A stretch of 64,000 bases of DNA from Fimbriimonadales bacterium (GTDB lineage Bacteria > Armatimonadota > Fimbriimonadia > Fimbriimonadales > GBS-DC): NCBI GenBank assembly GCA_025998675.1, contig AP024673.1, positions 709,221 to 773,220 of the forward strand, read 5' to 3'. Under the pieces are notes generated by a model. That model did not search any database, had not been told where the DNA came from, and saw only the letters and a list, made by a program, of their open reading frames with translations. Position numbers and translations under genes: made by a program. The stretch's first letter is position 1. Each line of letters starts with the position of its first letter. Below, in pieces: positions 43,206-52,075 of this stretch.

Positions 43206-44084
43206 TTAGCAGCCGTTGCCGAAGCTGAACAGCACCGCCAGCAGGTCCGCGTCGTCCACCACGCCGTCGTCGTTCACATCGTTGGCGATGTCGTCCGAGC
43301 CGAAGCTGAACAGCACCGCCAGCAGATCCGCGTCGTCCACACAGCCGTCGCCGTTCACATCGCCCTCGACCACCGCACGTATCGCCGCCACATAGTAGTT
43401 ATCGTAGTTGCCCGAATCGTTGGAGTCGCCGCCCAGATTCACGAAATAGATGTCCGCATCGCCAAACACATTGCCCGCTGCGGTCTGAATCTGGTTCGTC
43501 TCAGTGGGAGCGACATCCACGCCGTTCAGGTACACCTTGAAGGTGCGCGTGGTGTAGTCGATGTCCAGCCGAAAGCGGTTCCACGCATCGCGCGACGCCT
43601 CCACCTCTGTTGTGAATACCTCTTGGGTAGCGCCTCCTGCAAAGCGTATCAGCTGCACAGTATTATCATCCAGCACACGCACAGTGCAGACTCGCGCCAG
43701 CGCCCCAGCGCCGTTGTAGACATCGATGCCGTAAATCCCCTGCAGCGACGACGCCGTGAGGTACATGTCCCACTTGATGCGGATAATCTTGTTGGGGCTT
43801 GCATCCGTGTCGTGGGGAATAAACTTCCACCACCAGTTGCTACCTGTCGTTGTTCCTGCAACGGGTGTAATCTTGAGCGACTTGCTTCCTGAGCGCGCAA
43901 GGCTGTCTACGATACTGCCGTCGCCCCGTCCGCCAGAGCTTGAGAGCTCATGCTCCCAGCCGAACTGGTTCAGGATTGCCCCAAGATTGAACTCCTCAAA
44001 GCCCGTTGAATAGAGAACCTGCGCGTTTGCAGTCATGCATGCCGCCGCATAGAGCGCGGCAATCGGTAATAGGGTCCGTCTCAT
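43206..44084 (-). CDS. Secreted LamG/concanavalin-like protein with two dockerin-like loops
   Basis: 292 aa. Signal peptide MRRTLLPIAALYAAACMTANA. A beta-sandwich-like body (WDMYLTASSLQGIYGIDVYNG, RLDIDYTTRTFKVYLNGVDVAP) is followed by DVNGDGCVDDADLL and DVNDDGVVDDADLL loops, ending FGNGC. Glycan or surface binding is plausible. A GGAGG site precedes the ATG; a consensus promoter lies at 44120-44148. Confidence 0.83.
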   Translation of the reverse strand: MRRTLLPIAALYAAACMTANAQVLYSTGFEEFNLGAILNQFGWEHELSSSGGRGDGSIVDSLARSGSKSLKITPVAGTTTGSNWWWKFIPHDTDASPNKIIRIKWDMYLTASSLQGIYGIDVYNGAGALARVCTVRVLDDNTVQLIRFAGGATQEVFTTEVEASRDAWNRFRLDIDYTTRTFKVYLNGVDVAPTETNQIQTAAGNVFGDADIYFVNLGGDSNDSGNYDNYYVAAIRAVVEGDVNGDGCVDDADLLAVLFSFGSDDIANDVNDDGVVDDADLLAVLFSFGNGC

Positions 44085-44119
44085 CGCCTTTCCTCCGATC
44101 AGATACCTGACCAGTCTAT

Positions 44120-44148
44120 ATTATACACTACTTTGCGGTTTTGTGCAA
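44120..44148 (-). promoter_or_regulatory. Promoter of dockerin gene (TTGCAC-17-TATAAT)
   Basis: On the minus strand TTGCAC (44143-44148) and TATAAT (44120-44125) are 17 bp apart, about 36 nt before the ATG. Confidence 0.7.
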
Positions 44149-44214
44149 GCGCTCTTTTTTCCACGATTTCCACCCAACTGCTTGTAAAATTTGCAGGAAT
44201 CGTATACAGCCTGT

Positions 44215-44222
44215 GGTATAGT
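44215..44222 (+). promoter_or_regulatory. Extended -10 (GGTATAGT) of FtsB-like gene
   Basis: The box ends 20 nt before ATG 44243; a GGAG-rich ribosome-binding site lies between. Confidence 0.5.
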
Positions 44223-44242
44223 TAGGGCAACGGAGCGGAGAG

Positions 44243-44533
44243 ATGGCACGAACAGGGAGGGTTCATAGCTTGTGGAGCCTTGCGCTCTGGCTGATTGTGG
44301 CTGGAGTTGTTCTCAGCACGACCCCGCGCACGGCGCAGCGGTTCGCAGAGTGGCGGAAGCTACGCACAGAGACGGCGGATATGGAGCGAACACTGGCGCA
44401 CCTGCGCGCTCAGGAACAGTCGCTCGAGCAAGAGTTGCGCCGCGTGCAGACAGACCTGGGACGCGAGTCGCTGGCGCGTCAGCGCGGCTGGCTGCGCAAA
44501 GGTGAGGAGCCGCTGCGGATTGACCGCGACTAA
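44243..44533 (+). CDS. FtsB/DivIC-like septum protein
   Basis: 96 aa. One membrane helix (SLALWLIVAGVVLSTTP) and a Leu/Glu/Arg-rich periplasmic coiled coil (LRTETADMERTLAHLRAQEQSLEQELRRVQTDLGRE) fit the FtsB/DivIC family of divisome proteins. No other division gene is near, so the call rests on architecture. It overlaps the cupin gene stop by 4 nt, tail to tail. Confidence 0.68.
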   Translation: MARTGRVHSLWSLALWLIVAGVVLSTTPRTAQRFAEWRKLRTETADMERTLAHLRAQEQSLEQELRRVQTDLGRESLARQRGWLRKGEEPLRIDRD

Positions 44534-45048
44534 AATACATACGGCGCGGTCTCTGGATTCGCGCGCAGAGCATTCCACTCGTCCTCAGAGACGGGCTGCG
44601 GTTTGTCGCGCTCGGCGTCCGCAGGGCACAAAAACCCGAACGGCTCGTTGTAGGGATTGACCCAGCGGTGCGGCGTACTGGGCGGCACATACAGCACATC
44701 CAGCGGCTGGAGTTCGAACACGCGCTCTCCCACCAGCGCGCGCCCGCGCCCGCGCACGACCACCACCAGATGCACATGCGCGTGCTTCTCCAAGCTGGAG
44801 TAGCCGTCAGGCGCAATCTCGAAGTAGCGCAATGCGAACCGCGCGTCGATGTACGGCGGGCGACCAAGGCTGTAGCGCGTCACGCCACGCCAGCCCATCC
44901 CGCGCGCGTCGCCCGCGTACTCCTTGTACGGCACAGGCACAATCCCCTCCCACTGGAATCGCGCCGCGTCGAAGGGGATATGCAGGCGTTGCAACGCTTC
45001 CTGCAACGCCTGCGCCGCATGCGCCATCGTCTCTGCGCTCGGTTTCAT
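44530..45048 (-). CDS. Cupin-domain protein
   Basis: 172 aa from ATG 45048, which overlaps the M28 peptidase stop (ATGA). The cupin motif is EKHAHVHLVVVVRGRGRALVGERVFELQPLDVLYVPPSTPHRWVNPYNEPFGF, with metal-type His residues in KHAHVH and PHRW. Small cupins of this kind bind a metal or small molecule; the role is unknown. A longer N-terminal frame lies inside the peptidase gene and is unlikely. Confidence 0.82.
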   Translation of the reverse strand: MKPSAETMAHAAQALQEALQRLHIPFDAARFQWEGIVPVPYKEYAGDARGMGWRGVTRYSLGRPPYIDARFALRYFEIAPDGYSSLEKHAHVHLVVVVRGRGRALVGERVFELQPLDVLYVPPSTPHRWVNPYNEPFGFLCPADAERDKPQPVSEDEWNALRANPETAPYVF

Positions 45049-46634
45049 CGCCGTCGCTGCAAGCCCTGCAGGTTCACCCGCGCGGGTCGCTCCGGCGCGT
45101 CTGCCACTTCCCACGCCAGCCCGAACACCGTGCGCGCCACCCGCGCCATCTTCTCGTAGTCGATCTTCTCCACCGTGTCCGTCACCTGATGATAGTCCGC
45201 GTGCAACCCGCTGAAGAAAAAGACCGCAGGGATGCCCTTGCCCACGAAGCTGTAGTGGTCGCTGCGGAAATAGAGCTGCTCGGGATGGCTCAGCGAGTCG
45301 TACATCGGGTTCAGCTCCATACGCAGGTACTGCTCATTCACGCGCTTCAGCACCGCGCCGAGGTCAGGGCTGGCGACATTCGGACCAATCACATACACCT
45401 CGTTCGGACCCGACAGCTCGCGGTTGCGCGGGTTGGTATCGCCCGGCTGCTTGCTGCGCCCCACCATGTCCATGTTAATGTTCACGATGATGTTCTCCAG
45501 CGGCACGGTCGGTCGCTCCACGAACAGGCGCGAGCCGAGCAGCCCCTTCTCCTCGCCCGCGTACCAGAGCAGCAGGATCGAGCGTTTCGGGCGCGGTCCT
45601 GTGGCGAACGCCTCAGCAATCTCCAGCAGGGCAACGGAGCCAGAGCCGTTGTCGTCCGCGCCGTTGAAGATGCGATTGGTTCCCTCCCCCCGCGCCGCGA
45701 CGCCCACATGGTCTAAATGCGCCCCTATCGAGACATACTCGCGCTTGAGTTCCGGGTCGGCGCCTTCAATCACGCCAATCACGCTCCGGGCGGCTTCCAC
45801 GCGCGACTGCACGCTGAGCGTGATGGCAATCTGCTTGCTGGGGTTGAGCGCGAACGGCTCGGCGGGCGCGTTCTCCTCTGCGCGGCGGATGAGTTCGGAC
45901 GCTGCAATGCGCTCCCCCTCAAACAACGCGTTCAGCATCGGCGCGGAGGCGACGATAATTGGCACACGCCCCATCGACTGCAGCCCCTCCACCCCGCGCC
46001 GCTGGCTCCACGCGCGGGCAATTCGCTCGATGCGCCCCATGTCCGACGGGTCGATGCGCACAATTGCCAACGCGCCCTTCTGCTCGGCGTTTTGTTCGGG
46101 CGAACGCCAGCCCGCAGCCGCCGACTGCTCGATCCCCTGCTCAAGCACCTCTTTCGGGTAGCCCGCCTGCACCACCAGCACCTTGCCCTGCACATCCAGC
46201 CCCGCATAGGGATCGATTCCCTTTTCAGGGTTCGACCAGCCGTCGCCGACATAGACCAGGGCGGCGGTCGCATTCAGTGCAACGGGACGCGCTACAAAGC
46301 CCACCCCGTACTCAAAACTCTGCTGCCCTATCCGAATGCGCGACTCGGTGGGGTTAATCGCATCCGTTCGGTAGTTGAGCGTCTGGTAGTAGGTTCCGTT
46401 CTCGCCTGCGGGTTTCACGCCCCAGCGCTGCAGGTGCGACACAATATACATGCCCGCCAGATCCAGCCCACGCGAGGGGGTGTCGCGCCCTTCCAGTTCA
46501 TCGGAAGCGATAAACTCCAGGTGCGCACGCAGGTCAGATGGGGTAATGGTCTCCGCACGGCTGATCCACAGGGGCGCGTCCGCCCACGCCCACAACAGCC
46601 ACACACTGAGGCTCAGCGACAGCAATCGTCTCAT
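45045..46634 (-). CDS. M28-family aminopeptidase, secreted
   Basis: 529 aa from ATG 46634. A signal peptide (LLSLSLSVWLLWAWA) is followed by a protease-associated insert and the M28 zinc core: SIGAHLDHVG, NGADDNGSGSVALLEIAEA, LWYAGEEKGLLGSRLFVE, NINMDMVGR and a late FRSDHYSFVGKGIPAVFFF. All five metal ligands are present. It cleaves N-terminal residues from peptides outside the cytoplasm. Confidence 0.9.
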   Translation of the reverse strand: MRRLLSLSLSVWLLWAWADAPLWISRAETITPSDLRAHLEFIASDELEGRDTPSRGLDLAGMYIVSHLQRWGVKPAGENGTYYQTLNYRTDAINPTESRIRIGQQSFEYGVGFVARPVALNATAALVYVGDGWSNPEKGIDPYAGLDVQGKVLVVQAGYPKEVLEQGIEQSAAAGWRSPEQNAEQKGALAIVRIDPSDMGRIERIARAWSQRRGVEGLQSMGRVPIIVASAPMLNALFEGERIAASELIRRAEENAPAEPFALNPSKQIAITLSVQSRVEAARSVIGVIEGADPELKREYVSIGAHLDHVGVAARGEGTNRIFNGADDNGSGSVALLEIAEAFATGPRPKRSILLLWYAGEEKGLLGSRLFVERPTVPLENIIVNINMDMVGRSKQPGDTNPRNRELSGPNEVYVIGPNVASPDLGAVLKRVNEQYLRMELNPMYDSLSHPEQLYFRSDHYSFVGKGIPAVFFFSGLHADYHQVTDTVEKIDYEKMARVARTVFGLAWEVADAPERPARVNLQGLQRRR

Positions 46635-46640
46635 GGCGTT

Positions 46641-46648
46641 ATTGTACC
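46641..46648 (-). promoter_or_regulatory. Extended -10 (GGTACAAT) of M28 peptidase, leaderless type
   Basis: Minus-strand box 6 nt before ATG 46634. Only 32 bp from the oppositely oriented box at 46681. Confidence 0.65.
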
Positions 46649-46680
46649 CCCTTGCATCAAAAAAACAATCTTCACACTGG

Positions 46681-46688
46681 GGTACAAT
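46681..46688 (+). promoter_or_regulatory. Extended -10 (GGTACAAT) of acyl-CoA ligase
   Basis: Ends 33 nt before ATG 46722; a GAGGTGG ribosome-binding site follows. Confidence 0.6.
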
Positions 46689-46721
46689 TCGTTCCACTGA
46701 ACAGTCGGTCGAGGTGGAGCG

Positions 46722-48482
46722 ATGGCAACGAACTATCTCAAGGGCGAGCCGTTAGAGTTGCGCTGGCGCAGCAGCTGGTGTGAGCATCAGGCGCGCGCCA
46801 TCCCGTCGCTGTTTCAATCGCAGGCAGACACACTGGGCGATACGACGCTCTATCTGGTCAAGCGCGACGGGGTGTATCAGCCTGTATCCTGGCAGACGGT
46901 CCGACGCGATGTGGAGACGCTCGCAGCGGCGCTCATCGCGCGGGGCGTGCAGCCGGGCGATCGGGTCGCGATTCTCTCTGAGAACCGCTATGAATGGGTC
47001 GTTGCAGACCTCGCGATCCTGCATGCTGGCGCGGCGTCCGTGACCCTGCACTTTCCCCTTACCCCCGAACAGGTCGAGGAGCAACTGCGCGATTCGGAAT
47101 CGTGCGCGATTTTCGTGTCCACCTCCCAGCAGGCGCAGAAAGTCGAGGCGATTCGCGAACGCCTGCCCGCCCTCAAGCACTATTTCAGTTTCGACTCCAT
47201 CAGCGGCTGGACGCCCCTCGCGCAGCTGCAGCAGGAAGGCGAACAGCTCCTGCGCGACAAGCCCACCCTCGTGCGTGAGACGGCGGAACTGAACCACTGG
47301 GAGAGCCTCGCCACCATCATCTACACCTCGGGCACCACAGGCGACAGCAAGGGCGTGATGCTCTCGCACGGAAACCTGCTCGCGAACATGTACGCCTGTA
47401 TGCAGGTGTTCCCACCGCCCGGACGCGACTATGTGATGTTCAACTTTTTGCCCTTAAGTCATATTTACGCGCACACCTGCGACCACCTGGTGGCGATTGC
47501 TCTGGGGGTGCAGATGGCGTTCGCCGAGAGCTTCGACACGCTGGCGCAGAACATGCAGGAAGTGCGTCCGCACGCGATTAACGGCGTGCCGCGCTTCTAC
47601 GAAAAAGTGCGCGAGCGGGTGATGCAGGTGATTGGCAGCAAGCCGTTCCTGCGCCTGCTGGGCGGCTACGCACGCAAGAAGGGCATGCGCCGCGCGTTCG
47701 GCGGCAGGCTCATCTGGGCGATCAGCGGCGGCGCGGCGTTAGACCCCCAGGTCGCTGAATTCTACTGGGAGAACGGAATCCAGCTCTTTCAGGGCTACGG
47801 GCTGACCGAAACCTCGCCCGTGCTGACGGGCAACACCCCCCAGCATAACAAAATCGGCACAGCGGGCATCCCATTCCCCGGCGTGGAAATCAAAATCGCG
47901 GACGACGGCGAAATCCTCGCGCGCGGACCGAACATCATGAAGGGCTACTGGCGCAAGCCCGAAGCGACGGCGCAGGCGATTGACGCCGACGGCTGGTTCC
48001 ATACGGGCGATGTTGGCGAGATTGTGGACGGCAAGTACCTGCGCATCACGGACCGCAAGAAGGACATCTTCGTGCTGGCGGGCGGGAAGAACATCGCCCC
48101 CGTCGCCCTCGAAAACGCGCTCATTCGCAATCCCTACATCGAACAGGCGGTCATCTACGGCGACAAGAAGAAGTTCGTCTCCGCGCTGATTGTGCCCGAC
48201 TTCGTGCAACTTGAAGAATGGGCGCACCAGCAGGGCATCGAGTACGCCTCACGCGAGGAACTGGTGCAAAACCCCAGTGTGTACGCGTTTATCGCCCAGC
48301 AGGTCGAAGAGGCGATGCGTCCGTTTGCGAACTATGAGCGCGTCAAGCGGTTCCTTTTGCTGCCGCAGGCGTTCACTTTCGAGGCGGGCGATGTGACCAT
48401 CACCCTCAAGATGCGTCGCGCCCGTATTATCGAACGCTACCGCGAGCAGCTGGACTCACTTTACGACACAGAGCGGGTATAA
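46722..48482 (+). CDS. Long-chain acyl-CoA synthetase (AMP-forming)
   Basis: 586 aa. The P-loop YTSGTTGDSKGVMLSHGN, the GYGLTETSPV motif, GEILARGPNIMKGYW, DGWFHTGDVG and DRKKDIFVLAGGKNIAP are all intact, as in the FadD15-type long-chain acyl-CoA synthetases. It activates fatty acids for degradation or lipid synthesis. Cytoplasmic or membrane-associated. The GGTATAAT box for rpsP overlaps its stop. Confidence 0.93.
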   Translation: MATNYLKGEPLELRWRSSWCEHQARAIPSLFQSQADTLGDTTLYLVKRDGVYQPVSWQTVRRDVETLAAALIARGVQPGDRVAILSENRYEWVVADLAILHAGAASVTLHFPLTPEQVEEQLRDSESCAIFVSTSQQAQKVEAIRERLPALKHYFSFDSISGWTPLAQLQQEGEQLLRDKPTLVRETAELNHWESLATIIYTSGTTGDSKGVMLSHGNLLANMYACMQVFPPPGRDYVMFNFLPLSHIYAHTCDHLVAIALGVQMAFAESFDTLAQNMQEVRPHAINGVPRFYEKVRERVMQVIGSKPFLRLLGGYARKKGMRRAFGGRLIWAISGGAALDPQVAEFYWENGIQLFQGYGLTETSPVLTGNTPQHNKIGTAGIPFPGVEIKIADDGEILARGPNIMKGYWRKPEATAQAIDADGWFHTGDVGEIVDGKYLRITDRKKDIFVLAGGKNIAPVALENALIRNPYIEQAVIYGDKKKFVSALIVPDFVQLEEWAHQQGIEYASREELVQNPSVYAFIAQQVEEAMRPFANYERVKRFLLLPQAFTFEAGDVTITLKMRRARIIERYREQLDSLYDTERV

Positions 48483-48483
48483 T
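48476..48483 (+). promoter_or_regulatory. Extended -10 (GGTATAAT) of rpsP operon
   Basis: It overlaps the ligase stop. The AGGAGG site at 48503-48508 and ATG 48516 give a leader of about 25 nt. Confidence 0.65.
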
Positions 48484-48515
48484 AGCCCGTCGATGACACT
48501 ACAGGAGGCGTATCG

Positions 48516-48800
48516 ATGCTGAGAATTCGGTTAATGCGCGTCGGCAAAAAGAAGAAACCTGTGTATCGGGTCGTGGTCACGCCGAGCCAGAGCCCCCGCT
48601 CGGGCAAGTGCGTGGAGATTGTTGGGCACTACAACCCGATTACCGACCCGGCGGACATCCGGTTCAACGAGGAGCGTGTGCTGCACTGGCTCCGCACGGG
48701 CGCACAGCCGACCGATACTGTTGAGCATCTATTGAAAATCACAGGCGTTTGGGAGAAGTTCCGAACCGAATCGTCGCAGAACGCGGCGTCTACCAACTAA
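48516..48800 (+). CDS. rpsP: 30S ribosomal protein S16
   Basis: 94 aa. LRIRLMRVGKKKKPVYRVVV, HYNPITDP and RVLHWLRTGAQPTDTV identify S16. It begins the standard rpsP-khpA-rimM ribosome-maturation cluster. Confidence 0.97.
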   Translation: MLRIRLMRVGKKKKPVYRVVVTPSQSPRSGKCVEIVGHYNPITDPADIRFNEERVLHWLRTGAQPTDTVEHLLKITGVWEKFRTESSQNAASTN

Positions 48801-48812
48801 GGGGAACCAACT

Positions 48813-49091
48813 ATGCTACGGGAGTTTCTGGAAGCGTCGATTCGCGCGCTGGTGGAGGATCAGCAGGCGGTGCAGATTAAGGAGGAGCGCAACGGCTCGA
48901 TGCTCCGCTACACGATTCAGGTCGCCGAGAGCGATCGCGGGCGCGTGATTGGCAAGCAGGGGCGCATTGTGAACGCGCTGCGCACTGTCGCGCAGGCGGT
49001 TGGCGCGAAGAACCGCGTCCGCGTGCAGGTGATTGTCATCACCGACGGCGCGCCTGCCGACACGGGCGAGCACGACGCAGACGAAGAGTAA
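48813..49091 (+). CDS. khpA: KH-domain RNA-binding protein KhpA
   Basis: 92 aa. A single KH domain with the GRVIGKQGRIVNALRTVAQAVG loop. KhpA binds RNA and works with KhpB in cell-size control in Gram-positives. It sits in its usual place between rpsP and rimM, 12 nt after rpsP; the last residues are acidic. Confidence 0.93.
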   Translation: MLREFLEASIRALVEDQQAVQIKEERNGSMLRYTIQVAESDRGRVIGKQGRIVNALRTVAQAVGAKNRVRVQVIVITDGAPADTGEHDADEE

Positions 49092-49094
49092 ACG

Positions 49095-49673
49095 ATGGCG
49101 CAGGCGTATATCCCGAAAATCGCCCGACGCTGGGTGACGGTGGGCGTCATCGTGCGCCCATTCGGGATACGCGGCGAACTGAAAGTGCGCTCGGAGACCG
49201 ACTTCCCCGAAGCCCGGTTCCATCCGGGCGCGCGTTTGCACTGGTGGCTGCCGCCCAAACCGCAAACCGACGACGCGGAACTCACCCAGACACGCAAACG
49301 CCCGCCCCGCACACGCCCACCGCAGGAATGCTTCATCAAAAGCGCGCGCTGGCACGGCGAACACCTCATCATCGAACTGGAGGGCGTCGACACGCGCGAC
49401 CAGGCGGAAGCCCTGCGCGGCGCATGGCTGCTCATCCCTCCTGAAGAGCGCATGCCGCTCGAGGAGGGGCAGTATTACATCGATGACCTCATCGGCATGG
49501 AGGTCTTCACCGAGTCGGGCGAGCGAATTGGCAAACTCAAAAATGTGCGTCAGGGCGCGGCGTATGATTTCTACGACATCGGCGCGTACACGATACCCGC
49601 CGTCGAGGAGTATATCCTCGAAGTCGATGTGCCCAACAAGCGCATGGTGGTGCGCCTGCCAGAGATTGACTAA
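49095..49673 (+). CDS. rimM: Ribosome maturation factor RimM
   Basis: 192 aa. The N-terminal RimM domain (VGVIVRPFGIRGELKVRSETDFPE) is interrupted by a Pro/Arg-rich insert (residues ~50-75), then the PRC-barrel EEGQYYIDDLIGMEVFTESGERIGKLKNVRQGAAYDFYDI. It assists 30S head assembly with S19. It starts 3 nt after khpA. The usual trmD does not follow; nfo converges with overlapping stops. Confidence 0.94.
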   Translation: MAQAYIPKIARRWVTVGVIVRPFGIRGELKVRSETDFPEARFHPGARLHWWLPPKPQTDDAELTQTRKRPPRTRPPQECFIKSARWHGEHLIIELEGVDTRDQAEALRGAWLLIPPEERMPLEEGQYYIDDLIGMEVFTESGERIGKLKNVRQGAAYDFYDIGAYTIPAVEEYILEVDVPNKRMVVRLPEID

Positions 49674-50506
49674 GCCTCCGCGACATAGCTCCAGAGTTTC
49701 GCCAGGTCCTCGGCGAAGCGTTTTTCGTCGGGCGTCTCGATGAGCATCGGCAACGCGGCGAAGGCAGGGTCGTTCAGCAGCAGGCGGAAGGCGTCCTCGC
49801 CCAGCTCGCCCTCGCCGATATGCTCGTGCCGATCCACGCGCGAACCGAGCGGTTTCTTCGAATCGTTCAAATGCCACACCTGCAGGCGCGACAGCCCAAT
49901 CAGGCGGTCAAACTCGTCCCACACCGCGCGGTAGGTCTCCTCCGTGCGCAGGTCGTACCCTGCGGCAAATAGGTGGCAAGTGTCGGCGCAGATGACCAGT
50001 CGCTCATCGGGCAGCGCGTCCAGCAGTCGCGCGAAATGCTCGAATCGGTAGCAGAGCGCGCTCCCCTGTCCCGCCATCGTCTCCATCGCGATGTTCACGC
50101 CGTCGGGCATCTCGGCGAGCAGATTGCGCAGGTTTTCCTTCAGAAGTTGCATACCCGCCTCAAAATCGGGATGCGAACCCATATGCAGCACGGCGTACTG
50201 GATGCCCAGCTTCGCGCAGCGGCGCAGTTCGGCTAAGTAGGCGTCGTAGGACTTGCGCCGCGTGTCGGGGTCCGGCGAGGCGAGGTTTATCAGATACGCC
50301 GCGTGCGACACCACGCAGTGAATGCCCGTCTCTTGCTGCGCCGCGTGGAGTCTCTGCGCCTGCTCGTCGGACACATCGGCGGGTTTCCACTGGCGGGGGC
50401 TGGAAGTAAAGATTTGCACGGCGGTACAGCCCAATCGTTTGCCCTCGTAGACCGCGTTCTGCAGACCGCCTGCAGTGGAGGTGTGTGCGCCAATTAGTCG
50501 CTGCAT
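49670..50506 (-). CDS. nfo: Endonuclease IV (AP endonuclease Nfo)
   Basis: 278 aa from ATG 50506. IGAHTSTAGGLQNAV, AVQIFTSSPRQW, HAAYLINLASPD, NIAMETMAGQG, DTCHLFAAGYDL, HLNDSKKPLGSRVDRHEHIGEGELG and the terminal IETP are all zinc-site motifs of endonuclease IV. It repairs abasic sites in DNA. Confidence 0.95.
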   Translation of the reverse strand: MQRLIGAHTSTAGGLQNAVYEGKRLGCTAVQIFTSSPRQWKPADVSDEQAQRLHAAQQETGIHCVVSHAAYLINLASPDPDTRRKSYDAYLAELRRCAKLGIQYAVLHMGSHPDFEAGMQLLKENLRNLLAEMPDGVNIAMETMAGQGSALCYRFEHFARLLDALPDERLVICADTCHLFAAGYDLRTEETYRAVWDEFDRLIGLSRLQVWHLNDSKKPLGSRVDRHEHIGEGELGEDAFRLLLNDPAFAALPMLIETPDEKRFAEDLAKLWSYVAEA

Positions 50507-50528
50507 GGCGCGCCCTGTTCGGCGCGGG

Positions 50529-52043
50529 TCAGCTCTTTCCTGCCGGGAGGGCTTCAAAGCGCAGCGTGAGTGTGTCGGCGGCGTAGGTAGTCTTCGCCGC
50601 GCGCGCAATCAGCGCCACGCGCTCCGAGCGGCACTGGCGCACGCGCTCCATCAGCTCGACCAGCGTTTCAGGCGAGGTCTCGCCGACAGTCGGCGGCGCG
50701 CCCGCCTGCTCCTGTCGCGGCAGAATGCCCGCCTCCACCGCGCGCGAACGCACATCCGTCTGCAGGAACCGAAGAACCTGCTCCAGCGGTCGGCTCTGGG
50801 GGCGACAGTCCAGCGTGATTCGCGCAATCTCCTCGCCTTCGTCGAACACCTTGCGGTTGCGGTACAGGCGCAGTTCAATCGGTACAGGCTCGCCCTGCGC
50901 GGCGTTCATCAGCGCGGTGGCAATCACAACCACCGACTCGCCCGACGCGCGAATGTTCTGCTGGATGGCTTCGAGGCTCTCGCTCTCGGTGATTTCGGCC
51001 TGCTCGCCGCTCACCAGGCGCACGCGCTTGTCGGGGATAAAGGCGGCGCGCGCTTGCCCTGCGGCAGGCGCGGCGCCCCGCGCCCGAGCGGTACGATCGG
51101 CAAGGGTCAGCAAGTCCTGCAGTCCCTGCCGCACGCGCACCTCGCTCCAGCCAGCGGGAAACACGACGCGCCCCAGCTCCTCGCCCAGTTGTACCGCGAT
51201 GGGGCTCAGCCGAATGTTCGCCAGCTGCGCCAACTCGCGCGAAGCGCGCTCCAGCTCCTCCAACTGCAGGCGGAGCGCCGCCGCGCGCTCCAGCAGGTAG
51301 GTGTTCTGCAACTCGAGTTGTTCATTTGTCTGGGTCAGTTGACGGTTCTGCTCGGCAAGCTGGGCGTTTTGCGACTGCAGGCGACGGTTCTCCCCATCGA
51401 GTTTCGCGTTCTCGGAGGCGAGCGCGGCGCCCTGCTCGGCGAACTCGTCGTTCTGGGCGCGCAACTGCGCCTGCTGACGCTCCAGCGCGGCAATCTGCAC
51501 ACGCACAGCTCGGATTTGCGCTTGCAACGCCTCCCGCGCCTGACGCGCCTGCTGTAAACGCGCCTGCGCCAGGCGGAGCAGTTGTCGGTTCTCGCGCAGT
51601 TGCTCGCGCGCCTGCCCCAGTTGCGCTTCCAGCTGTTGCACCTGCTGCAATCGCGCCTGATACTCGCGCTCCAGCGCCTTCAGTTCGTCGCCAAGGCGCG
51701 TCCCCTCGCGTTGAAGCGTGTCGTTCGTCTGTTGCAGCGCGGTGTTGCGCGCCTGAAGCTCCTTGAGCCGCGCCTCATTTTCGCGCAGCTCAACAAGGAT
51801 TCGGTCGCCGCGCGTAATCCATGCGCGGAACGACTCGTTGACCAGTGTCATCCCGACGACGGTAATCGCGACGGTGAGGCAGCCCGTGAGGGTCGTGATG
51901 AGCGTTGCGGTATGGCGCGGGCGGATTCCAAACAGGCTCAGCCGCTGTTTGCCCAACCGCCTACCCAGCCAGTCGCCCGCATACGCCAGCGCGCCCCCGA
52001 ACACCACCAGCAGCGCGAAAATCATCAACATCGTCGGGGTCAT
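50529..52043 (-). CDS. DUF3084 membrane protein
   Basis: 504 aa from ATG 52043. Two membrane segments (LMIFALLVVFGGALAYAGDWLG and LTGCLTVAITVVGMTLVNE) are followed by a coiled coil of ~230 residues (Gln/Leu/Glu/Arg-rich) and a C-terminal domain with LRLYRNRKVFDEGEEIARI. DUF3084 occurs in cyanobacteria and thermophilic bacteria; function unknown. Its start is leaderless. Confidence 0.85.
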   Translation of the reverse strand: MTPTMLMIFALLVVFGGALAYAGDWLGRRLGKQRLSLFGIRPRHTATLITTLTGCLTVAITVVGMTLVNESFRAWITRGDRILVELRENEARLKELQARNTALQQTNDTLQREGTRLGDELKALEREYQARLQQVQQLEAQLGQAREQLRENRQLLRLAQARLQQARQAREALQAQIRAVRVQIAALERQQAQLRAQNDEFAEQGAALASENAKLDGENRRLQSQNAQLAEQNRQLTQTNEQLELQNTYLLERAAALRLQLEELERASRELAQLANIRLSPIAVQLGEELGRVVFPAGWSEVRVRQGLQDLLTLADRTARARGAAPAAGQARAAFIPDKRVRLVSGEQAEITESESLEAIQQNIRASGESVVVIATALMNAAQGEPVPIELRLYRNRKVFDEGEEIARITLDCRPQSRPLEQVLRFLQTDVRSRAVEAGILPRQEQAGAPPTVGETSPETLVELMERVRQCRSERVALIARAAKTTYAADTLTLRFEALPAGKS

Positions 52044-52051
52044 CTTAACCA

Positions 52052-52059
52052 AGTATACC
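52052..52059 (-). promoter_or_regulatory. Extended -10 (GGTATACT) of DUF3084 gene, leaderless type
   Basis: Minus-strand box 8 nt before ATG 52043; it rules out the TTG start three codons earlier. Confidence 0.65.
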
Positions 52060-52075
52060 TGCAGAGGCGCAACGG

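Noticed and set aside
49673-49676. Expected trmD-rplS continuation after rimM
   Set aside because: The next gene is nfo on the other strand, so no trmD or rplS is present in this window.
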